A DNA stretch of 7,476 nt from Ekhidna sp. (GTDB lineage: Bacteria; Bacteroidota; Bacteroidia; Cytophagales; Cyclobacteriaceae): positions 1 to 7,476 of the forward strand of contig JABSPG010000113.1 of NCBI GenBank assembly GCA_013214445.1. Direction: 5' to 3'. Below the pieces are notes generated by a model. It did not search any database. It was not told the origin of the DNA and saw only the letters and a program-made list of their open reading frames with translations. This document shows, piece by piece, positions 1 to 7,476 of the stretch. Within the stretch, counting starts at the first letter, position 1; every line of letters begins with the position of its first letter. Both the position numbers and the translations under genes were made by a program.

Positions 1-47
1 GCTCCCCCAGAGACAATAAAGACCTTATTTTGCAGCTGAAGATCCAT
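1..47 (-). CDS. SDR family oxidoreductase, N-terminal fragment (cut by window edge)
   Basis: Only the first 15 codons are inside the window. An ATG at 47-45 opens a frame reading MDLQLQNKVFIVSGGA, with the last alanine inferred from its first two bases. This is the classic start of a short-chain dehydrogenase: the first beta strand (KVFIV) running into the glycine-rich nucleotide loop, where SGGA corresponds to the usual TGGA/TGGG. The start lies only 3 nt after the TAG stop of the FAH-family gene, so the two are very probably co-transcribed and translationally coupled. In L-fucose-type non-phosphorylative operons a second SDR often acts as the sugar dehydrogenase for the first step, which is a plausible role here but cannot be shown from 15 residues. 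Another sugar or sugar-acid dehydrogenase is equally possible. I am fairly sure of the family and not of the substrate. Confidence 0.72.
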   Translation of the reverse strand, partial: MDLQLQNKVFIVSGG

Positions 48-50
48 AGG

Positions 51-896
51 CTAAGACCAAGCTTTTACTTCCTGCCTTGACGATCCTAATCCTTCTATTC
101 CCAACTCCATCACATCTCCATCTTTTAAATAAACTGGGGGCTTGTATCCAAAACCTACGCCTTCTGGTGTACCTGTAGAGATGATATCCCCTGGCATAAG
201 ACTCATGAATTGAGATAGATACGACACCACCTCGGGAATATCAAAAATGAAATCGTTGGTATTTCCATCCTGATGCTTTTCTCCATTTACAGTCAACCAA
301 AGGTTTAGATTATGGGGATCCTTCACTTCGTCCTTAGTCACTACATAAGGGCCTAAAGGAGCAAACGTATCGCAGCTTTTCCCCTTTACCCATTGACCGC
401 CGCGCTCCAGCTGAAAGCCTCTTTCACTCACATCGTTGTGCAAACAATAACCCGCCACATGATCCATGGCATCTGCCTTTTCTACATAATTGGCTCGTTT
501 TCCTATCACTACTGCAAGCTCTACCTCCCAATCCGTCTTCTCGCTGTTTTTTGGAATGACCACATCGTCATTGGGACCGACAATGCTAGAAGTAGCCTTA
601 AAAAACACCACCGGTTCTTCCGGTACATCCATTCCAGCCTCTTTGGCATGGTTTCGATAATTGAGGCCAATACATACAATCTTGCCTGGACGGGCAACCG
701 GGCAACCAAGGCGTACATCAGTAGAAACCTCTTCAGCCTCTGATGTATCAAAAATTTTCGCAAGATTTTGTAGTCCGTCTCCAGCGAAAAACTCTTCATC
801 GTAATCCCTTACGATGTTACTAACATCGTATCTTTTACCTTCAACCTCCACACCTGGCTTTTCGCTTCCTGCAGCTCCAAATCGTATTAGTTTCAT
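51..896 (-). CDS. Fumarylacetoacetate hydrolase (FAH) family protein, probable diketo-acid hydrolase
   Basis: A 281-aa protein of the FAH superfamily, cytosolic, with no signal peptide or membrane segment. The N-terminal cap region (about 1-65, starting MKLIRFGAAGSEKPGV) is typical of the subgroup annotated as ureidoglycolate lyase or 2,4-diketo-3-deoxy-L-fuconate hydrolase. The catalytic domain starts at GLNY (77-80). The divalent-metal ligands are visible as E124 and E126 in DWEVELAVVIG and D155 in HNDVSER; a conserved lysine lies in QWVKGKS (about 171-173) and the TGTPEGVG loop at 241-248. Length and motifs look complete. Family members split a C-C bond in a beta-diketo acid. With an SDR 12 nt upstream and a UxaA-type dehydratase before that, the likely reaction is hydrolysis of a diketo-3-deoxy sugar acid to pyruvate plus a hydroxy acid (lactate from fuconate, or glycerate from a hexonate). 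The substrate is inferred. The ATG has an A-rich leader typical of Bacteroidota and no Shine-Dalgarno. Confidence 0.88.
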   Translation of the reverse strand: MKLIRFGAAGSEKPGVEVEGKRYDVSNIVRDYDEEFFAGDGLQNLAKIFDTSEAEEVSTDVRLGCPVARPGKIVCIGLNYRNHAKEAGMDVPEEPVVFFKATSSIVGPNDDVVIPKNSEKTDWEVELAVVIGKRANYVEKADAMDHVAGYCLHNDVSERGFQLERGGQWVKGKSCDTFAPLGPYVVTKDEVKDPHNLNLWLTVNGEKHQDGNTNDFIFDIPEVVSYLSQFMSLMPGDIISTGTPEGVGFGYKPPVYLKDGDVMELGIEGLGSSRQEVKAWS

Positions 897-908
897 TTCG
901 TTTATTTG

Positions 909-1676
909 TTATGAGTTTAGCTTTACAAATCCTCCATCGATGGTGAAATCTGAACCTGTAATGAACGCAGCTTCATCGCTGGCTAAGTACTGAACCAGAT
1001 CACCGATTTCTTGCGGTTTTCCCATCCTACCAATTGGCTGTGTTTTTGACAATGCTTCAAACATCTCTTCCTCTTTACCTGGGTAATTCTTTGCTAAAAA
1101 TCCATCTACAAAGGGTGTATGAACTCTGGCGGGAGAAATGGTATTGCATCTAATATTATACTGGAGGTAGTCTTTTGCCACCGAGAGTGACAAGCTATAG
1201 ACGGCACCTTTGGTCATGGAGTAGGCAAAGCGATCGTTCAAGCCGACAGTCGCGGCAATTGAAGCCATGTTGATTATGGAGCCACCATTTTGTTTCATGA
1301 ATGGGACTGCTGCTTTGATGCTGTTATAAACGCCCATGACATTCACATTGAACAGCCTCTGCATATCCTCTACTGTGGTTGTTTCCACGTTTCCGATATG
1401 TGCAATTCCAGCATTATTTACAACTACATCTATCGGGTTATCATCGCTAATTGCTTTAATCACATTCTCGACATTGACGCTATTGCTAACATCGCATTGA
1501 TGCACTATCACCTTTCCTTCAGCTTGTCCAGAAACCTCCTTGGCAGCTTCAATGGATAAATCAAGCAGATGAACCGTAGCTTCTGCTTTTGCCATTGCAA
1601 AAACGATGGAAGCGCCTATTCCACTTCCTCCACCAGTAACGATCACCGTTTTTCCTGACAGATTGAATTTACTCAT
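909..1676 (-). CDS. SDR family NAD-dependent oxidoreductase, probable 2-keto-3-deoxy-aldonate dehydrogenase
   Basis: A 255-aa classical short-chain dehydrogenase of full length. Visible motifs: the Rossmann loop TGGGSGIG at 14-21; an acidic D39 at the end of beta-2 (LLDLS), which favours NAD over NADP; D62-V63 contacting the adenine; NNAG at 87-90; the structural Asn around 110-112; catalytic S139, Y152 and K156 (YSMTK); and SPARVHTPF at 181-189. The C-terminus carries the common ITGSDFTIDGG motif (239-249). The start ATG overlaps the TGA stop of the upstream dehydratase gene (ATGA, 4-nt overlap), so the two are translationally coupled. Its place between a sugar-acid dehydratase and an FAH hydrolase suggests that it oxidises the 2-keto-3-deoxy acid to a diketo acid, as 2-keto-3-deoxy-L-fuconate dehydrogenase does. 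An alternative is a KduD-like ketoacid reductase. Family is certain; substrate is inferred from context. Confidence 0.9.
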   Translation of the reverse strand: MSKFNLSGKTVIVTGGGSGIGASIVFAMAKAEATVHLLDLSIEAAKEVSGQAEGKVIVHQCDVSNSVNVENVIKAISDDNPIDVVVNNAGIAHIGNVETTTVEDMQRLFNVNVMGVYNSIKAAVPFMKQNGGSIINMASIAATVGLNDRFAYSMTKGAVYSLSLSVAKDYLQYNIRCNTISPARVHTPFVDGFLAKNYPGKEEEMFEALSKTQPIGRMGKPQEIGDLVQYLASDEAAFITGSDFTIDGGFVKLNS

Positions 1677-3277
1677 AACGATACCCCTCTTTTCCAGTAG
1701 ATAAAATCATTTTGTTCCAATTCCATAGCCTTGGTTTCTTCGCCACTCGCAACAGCGATTATTTTTTCTAGAAGCTCCTCTCCTACCTCCTCGATCGATT
1801 TCTTACCCTCGATAATTTCACCCGTATTAAAATCAATAATATCTGACATTTTCTCGAAGAGACGGGTATTGCTAGAAATCTTGACAACCGGCGCTACTGG
1901 ATTTCCAGTCGGTGTTCCAAGACCGGTAGTAAATAAGATAATGTTAGCACCTGCTCCTGCGAGTCCCGTAGTGGACTCCACATCGTTACCTGGAGTGCAC
2001 AGAAGATTTAACCCAGGCTTTGAAACATGCTCAGTATAATCCAACACATCACTTATGGGTGCAGTACCCCCCTTTTTTGCTGCGCCAGCAGATTTAATTG
2101 CGTCTGTTATTAAACCGTCCTTGATGTTGCCGGGGGATGGATTCATATCAAAACCAGAACCAACTGCTTTTGCACTCTTTTCATATTCAGTCTGAATTCT
2201 ATAGAATTTTTCGGCTAGTTCTTGCGTCTTGGAACGATTCAAGATTTCTTGTTCGACTCCATTTAATTCAGGAAACTCGCTTAAGATAGTGGCACCTCCA
2301 AGTGAAACTACCATATCTGAAACCTGGCCTACTGCTGGGTTAGCAGAAATACCTGAAAACCCATCAGAACCACCGCACTCCAGCCCTAAGACTAACTTAT
2401 CTAATGAAGCTGGCTGTCTCTTTGATTGGCTATCTACGATCTTAAGTTGCTCTACTGTATCTTTTATTGCGCCTTTGATCAACTGTTCTTCGGATTTGAC
2501 TTGCTGTTGTTCATAAAACAAGATCGGTTTGTCTGAATCAGGATACAATTCTTTATTAATCTCCTGAAACCAGCGCACCTGGGCATGTTGACAGCCTAAA
2601 CTGAGTATAGTGGCTCCAGCGACATTTGGATGATTGGTATAACTGACCAGGAGACGAAGCAGTGTCTCAGCATCATGTTTGGTGCTCCCGCAACCTCCAT
2701 CATGATATAAAAACTTAACTCCATCTACATTCTTAAAAACTTGCTTTTTCTTCTGAGGCTCTATGAGATTTTCACTACCTAGCAGTTCCTCCGCAAATGC
2801 CATGTACTTGTTAGGTTTTTTGTAGCCTAGGGAATTCAGTAGTGTTTCTTCAATTATTTTAAGGTTTCGATTTTCGCAAAACACCAAAGGAATGAATAAC
2901 CAATAATTGGCTGTTCCTACTCTTCCGTCTGATCTTTGATAACCCATGAAAGTACGTTCTCTCCATGCTGCCGTCTCTAGAGCTTTCCAAGAAAACTCTT
3001 CCCTCTTACTAGGGTCCATCTTGTTGGCGAAATGACTGATATTTTCAGTAGTCATCAACGATCCTGCAACTAAATCAACATTTGCTGTTCCTACAGGCAC
3101 TCCATACATGGTTACTTTTCCACCTTTTGGAATATCTTCAAGAAAAAACTTATGCTTTTGTGGAATATCCTCTACTAAACCGAACAGCTCACCATCCAAT
3201 TCCAAAGACCCTTTTTCTAGGTCAGACAATGCAACCATTACATTGTCTCGCTTATCGATTTTCAAAAATCTTTTCAC
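1673..3277 (-). CDS. uxaA: Altronate dehydratase family protein (UxaA-like sugar-acid dehydratase)
   Basis: A 534-aa protein of the UxaA/GarD family, iron-dependent cytosolic dehydratases that turn an aldonate (D-altronate in classical UxaA) into a 2-keto-3-deoxy acid. An N-terminal SAF domain (about 1-75, with FLKIDKRDNVMVALSDLEKG) is followed by the two catalytic regions. Conserved blocks are DGRVGTANYW (117-126), HDGGCG (192-197), SLGCQHAQ (226-233), LGLECGGSDGFSG (297-309), TPGNDVESTTGLAGAG (428-443) and TTGLGTPTGNPVAPVVK (450-466). The start is GTG at 3277-3275: an in-frame TAA lies 12 nt upstream, and the first residues align with the E. coli UxaA N-terminus as I recall it, so a later ATG would cut into the SAF domain. 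No Shine-Dalgarno is visible. The block after DGRVG reads TANYW where classical members have an xRNxxW pattern, so it may belong to a subgroup with another substrate such as L-fuconate. It leads the operon with the SDR, FAH and second SDR genes. The gene symbol reflects family, not proven substrate. Confidence 0.9.
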   Translation of the reverse strand: MKRFLKIDKRDNVMVALSDLEKGSLELDGELFGLVEDIPQKHKFFLEDIPKGGKVTMYGVPVGTANVDLVAGSLMTTENISHFANKMDPSKREEFSWKALETAAWRERTFMGYQRSDGRVGTANYWLFIPLVFCENRNLKIIEETLLNSLGYKKPNKYMAFAEELLGSENLIEPQKKKQVFKNVDGVKFLYHDGGCGSTKHDAETLLRLLVSYTNHPNVAGATILSLGCQHAQVRWFQEINKELYPDSDKPILFYEQQQVKSEEQLIKGAIKDTVEQLKIVDSQSKRQPASLDKLVLGLECGGSDGFSGISANPAVGQVSDMVVSLGGATILSEFPELNGVEQEILNRSKTQELAEKFYRIQTEYEKSAKAVGSGFDMNPSPGNIKDGLITDAIKSAGAAKKGGTAPISDVLDYTEHVSKPGLNLLCTPGNDVESTTGLAGAGANIILFTTGLGTPTGNPVAPVVKISSNTRLFEKMSDIIDFNTGEIIEGKKSIEEVGEELLEKIIAVASGEETKAMELEQNDFIYWKRGVSL

Positions 3278-3292
3278 AGGAATTTTTTATAT

Positions 3293-3311
3293 CTGTGTAA
3301 TTTATACACAG
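3293..3311. promoter_or_regulatory. Candidate operator: 19-bp inverted repeat upstream of the uxaA-like operon
   Basis: The sequence CTGTGTAATTTATACACAG is a perfect 7-bp inverted repeat (CTGTGTA / TACACAG) around a 5-nt AT centre. It ends 15 nt before the GTG start of the dehydratase gene. Size, symmetry and position suit binding of a dimeric repressor such as a GntR- or LacI-family sugar-acid regulator, but no regulator gene is in the window and I cannot assign the family. As RNA it could form a 7-bp stem, which would lie in the leader of the operon close to the start codon. Confidence 0.5.
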
Positions 3312-3469
3312 TTTATTAATTTTCATTCCTTTAGAATAGTATTTTGGATTCCACTCAAACGATTTAAATCTCTCGAAACGTAGATTATTCTACTACTTAG
3401 GAGCTGAAAAACCCATTAGAAATGCCTCTAGACAAGAATATCAGAAAGTCTATAAGTCAGTATGTATAG

Positions 3470-3491
3470 GAAAGAAGTCTCTTCTTCTTTC
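3470..3491 (-). terminator. Weak hairpin directly after uxaB stop, possible terminator
   Basis: On the minus strand an 8-bp inverted repeat (GAAAGAAG / CTTCTTTC, 6-nt loop AAGAGA) begins immediately after the TAA stop of uxaB. The stem is AU-rich and is followed by CTATACATACTG, not a U-tract, so it does not meet the usual intrinsic terminator pattern. It could act as a 3'-end stabiliser or be chance symmetry in a purine-rich stretch. Low confidence. Confidence 0.22.
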
Positions 3492-3510
3492 TTAGATCTT
3501 TCTTAGATCT
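3486..3510. repeat. 11-bp tandem direct repeat across the uxaB 3' end
   Basis: The unit TTTCTTAGATC occurs twice head to tail (3488-3498 and 3499-3509), with period-11 identity running from 3486 to 3510. The repeat covers the last codons and the stop of uxaB. Because 11 is not a multiple of 3, the two copies are read in different frames: one codes for part of the DLRKI tail and the other supplies the TAA stop. It looks like a small slippage duplication. Confidence 0.7.
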
Positions 3511-4910
3511 ATATCGCCTGATAGTATATCGCTAGCATACTTTACGATCTGAGATTTTAAACCTACAATGGTATTAAGGTCAAGTCCCCAAATATCTTTC
3601 GCTCCTAACCAACTGCTTACAACTTCCTCTATTGAGTCGAATTCAGTCCAGATCTTATTAGCCATATCCAAGATCATCTGGTCGTCTTTCAATTCTATTT
3701 TTTTACCATTAAATTCTCCCTTGTAATAGCAGAGTAGTGCCGCAAAAGAATAGACCAAGTGTTTTGGAAGTTGCTTATCTCTCAGATAGAAATCAAGCAT
3801 ACTTGGCAACACCCGGACTTTAAACTTGGATATGGAATTCAGAGCAATGCTTGCAATCGCATGATTTAGTGATTCATTTCTAAACCTATTGAGCACATCG
3901 TCCGCATAAGAGGTAAGCTCATCCCTTGACATGGTAATAGTAGGAATGATTTCATCGTAAATAGCAGACTTTACAAATGTCAATAAATCTTCTCTCTCGA
4001 AGAGTTCATGCACATACTTTACACCTAGAAAAAACGCGACAGGTACTAAGCAGGTATGTGCACCATTTAAGATTCTCACTTTCCTTTGTCGATAAGGCGT
4101 GATATCATCTGTAAAAACAACTTCAATGTTGGAATCTTTTACTGGTAGTTCTTCTTGAAGACTCTTGTGACCCTGTATAACAAGCAGTCCATAAGATTCC
4201 GCTTCGACCAAGAGCTCGTCGTTGAGACCAATTTGTTGTTGAAGTTTCTCCGCTTTTTTTGCAGGAAAGCCCGATACTATTCGATCTACCAATGTGTTGT
4301 GGAAGTGACAAGACTGCTCAATCCATTGCTTAAATCCTGATCCCAACTTCCAATCCTCACAATGCTTCAGGATGATCTCTTTAAGTTTCTCCCCATTCTT
4401 ATCTATCAGTTCGCACGGGATCAGGTGAAGCCCTTTGCCTGCTTCATTACCAAATTTTTCATATCGTCTTAGCAAGAGATGAGTAACCTTTGCAGGGAAA
4501 CTTTGTGGTGACTTTTCATCAAAATCCGTCTCTAAATAAGCTATTCCTGCCTCTGTGGTATTAGAAAAGATAAAACGAACATCAGGTATTTCACCCAGCA
4601 TCAAATATTCCTCATAATCTTCGTATGGATTTACTGTTCCAGAAATACTATCAACTCTAATGATCGAGGTAATTATCCCCCCCTCCTTCCTTTCATTTAA
4701 AATCGCATGATAAACCCCCTCCTGTTCTTCCAATTCCTTTAGTCTTCCAAATGGAATAGGCTGCACAACCACAATACCTGCATCGAGATCTGAACTTTCA
4801 TTCATTTCCTGAAACATCACATCAATAAAGCCTCTCAAAAAGTTACCCTCTCCAAACTGGATTACTTTTTTAGCATACATTTCCTTTCCTTCCCTACTCG
4901 GTTTATTCAT
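3492..4910 (-). CDS. uxaB: Tagaturonate reductase (altronate oxidoreductase)
   Basis: A 472-aa member of the polyol-specific long-chain dehydrogenase family. It reduces D-tagaturonate to D-altronate with NADH in the isomerase pathway of D-galacturonate breakdown (UxaC-UxaB-UxaA). The N-terminal nucleotide-binding part carries VIQFGEGNFLRGFID (16-30), the usual UxaB opening, then SNTTEAGI (116-123), IPCELIDKNG (164-173) and TLVDRIVSGFP (206-216). The catalytic triad follows the family spacing K-x4-N-x2-H: K277, N282 and H285 in KVRILNGAH. EEIIP-like DEIIP (319-323) and RFRN (342-345) are also family features. The start is uncertain: the upstream ATG at 4910 gives a length like E. coli UxaB and has an A-rich leader, whereas a second ATG at 4880 (residue 11) has a purine-rich GGAAGGAAAGGAA tract just before it. 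The gene lies 22 nt after the receptor gene, probably co-transcribed. UxuB (fructuronate reductase) is a related alternative, but the motifs match UxaB better. Confidence 0.9.
   Translation of the reverse strand: MNKPSREGKEMYAKKVIQFGEGNFLRGFIDVMFQEMNESSDLDAGIVVVQPIPFGRLKELEEQEGVYHAILNERKEGGIITSIIRVDSISGTVNPYEDYEEYLMLGEIPDVRFIFSNTTEAGIAYLETDFDEKSPQSFPAKVTHLLLRRYEKFGNEAGKGLHLIPCELIDKNGEKLKEIILKHCEDWKLGSGFKQWIEQSCHFHNTLVDRIVSGFPAKKAEKLQQQIGLNDELLVEAESYGLLVIQGHKSLQEELPVKDSNIEVVFTDDITPYRQRKVRILNGAHTCLVPVAFFLGVKYVHELFEREDLLTFVKSAIYDEIIPTITMSRDELTSYADDVLNRFRNESLNHAIASIALNSISKFKVRVLPSMLDFYLRDKQLPKHLVYSFAALLCYYKGEFNGKKIELKDDQMILDMANKIWTEFDSIEEVVSSWLGAKDIWGLDLNTIVGLKSQIVKYASDILSGDIDLRKI
4881..4896 (-). 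promoter_or_regulatory. Purine-rich tract, possible RBS for an internal uxaB start
   Basis: On the minus strand GGGAAGGAAAGGAA directly precedes the ATG at 4880-4878, which is codon 11 of the longer uxaB reading frame. Other genes in this window lack any Shine-Dalgarno-like sequence, so this tract stands out. It may mark the true start (462 aa), or simply encode the Pro-Ser-Arg-Glu-Gly-Lys-Glu segment of the longer form. Known UxaB proteins carry some 15 residues before the QFGEGNFLR motif, so the longer form remains possible. Confidence 0.35.
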
Positions 4911-4932
4911 CTTGTTTTTATGATCTTAATTG

Positions 4933-7476
<2,544 letters not shown>

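Larger units (their letters stand above)
3278..3491. other. Intergenic region between uxaB and the uxaA-like operon
   Basis: This 214-nt AT-rich gap contains no convincing gene. It probably carries the promoter of the uxaA-SDR-FAH operon on the minus strand. I see two weak candidates for the Bacteroidota promoter pattern (TTTG and TAnnTTTG). TACGTTTC at 3382-3375 differs from the -7 consensus by one base but lacks a clear -33 element. TTTG at 3359-3356, 17 nt before TATTCTAA (3338-3331), would put transcription start just ahead of the inverted repeat at 3293-3311. Neither is strong. A perfect 10-bp palindrome, GATTTAAATC, sits at 3361-3370 and could be an additional protein site. The uxaB-proximal end holds a short direct repeat and a weak hairpin. 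Read-through from uxaB is also possible, since I see no strong terminator. Confidence 0.5.

Noticed and set aside
3108..3383. 91-aa plus-strand frame covering the intergenic region and the uxaA 5' end
   Set aside because: It is antisense to a well-supported gene for most of its length, is Ser/Phe-rich in the manner of an antisense shadow, and has no recognisable motif.
3470..3510. Strong rho-independent terminator after uxaB
   Set aside because: The hairpin is AU-rich and lacks a following U-tract, so it is listed only as a weak possibility.
4123..4311. 62-aa minus-strand frame within uxaB in another phase
   Set aside because: It lies wholly inside the uxaB coding region, which has continuous family motifs in its own frame.

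Overview
The window reads as a Bacteroidota chromosome segment, probably from a Cytophagales-like gliding or marine relative. The evidence is a SusR/HTCS-type sensor architecture (two-component regulator propeller blades plus Y_Y_Y domain), moderately AT-rich DNA, AT-rich gene leaders mostly without a Shine-Dalgarno sequence, and a methyl-accepting signalling domain, which is uncommon in non-gliding Bacteroidales. The lineage is an inference; no rRNA or marker gene is present.

All genes lie on the minus strand, so transcription runs from high to low coordinates. In that order: (1) 7476-4933, the C-terminal part of a large transmembrane receptor whose periplasmic half looks like an HTCS polysaccharide sensor but whose cytoplasmic half is a tandem-HAMP chemoreceptor signalling domain instead of a histidine kinase; it runs off the right edge. 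(2) 4910-3492, tagaturonate reductase (uxaB), 22 nt after the receptor. (3) A 214-nt intergenic region (3278-3491) with a direct repeat and weak hairpin at the uxaB end and a 19-bp inverted repeat, CTGTGTA-N5-TACACAG, just upstream of the next gene. (4) 3277-1673, an altronate dehydratase family protein (UxaA-like) with a GTG start. (5) 1676-909, an SDR dehydrogenase overlapping gene 4 by 4 nt. (6) 896-51, a fumarylacetoacetate-hydrolase family (FAH) enzyme. (7) 47-1, the first 15 codons of a second SDR gene, 3 nt after gene 6 and cut by the left edge.

Genes 4-7 form a tight operon whose content (UxaA-type dehydratase, SDR, FAH hydrolase, SDR) matches the logic of a non-phosphorylative sugar-acid route: dehydrate an aldonate to a 2-keto-3-deoxy acid, oxidise it to a diketo acid, and hydrolyse that to pyruvate plus a hydroxy acid. 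The best known version acts on L-fucose. The tagaturonate reductase upstream instead points to D-galacturonate, giving D-altronate as the dehydratase substrate. Either two sugar pathways abut here, or galacturonate carbon may be processed without KDG kinase and KDPG aldolase. The unusual receptor next to uxaB suggests that sensing of a uronate- or deoxysugar-containing polysaccharide is linked to a chemotaxis-like pathway. The receptor chimera and the mixed pathway logic are the two points most worth following up.
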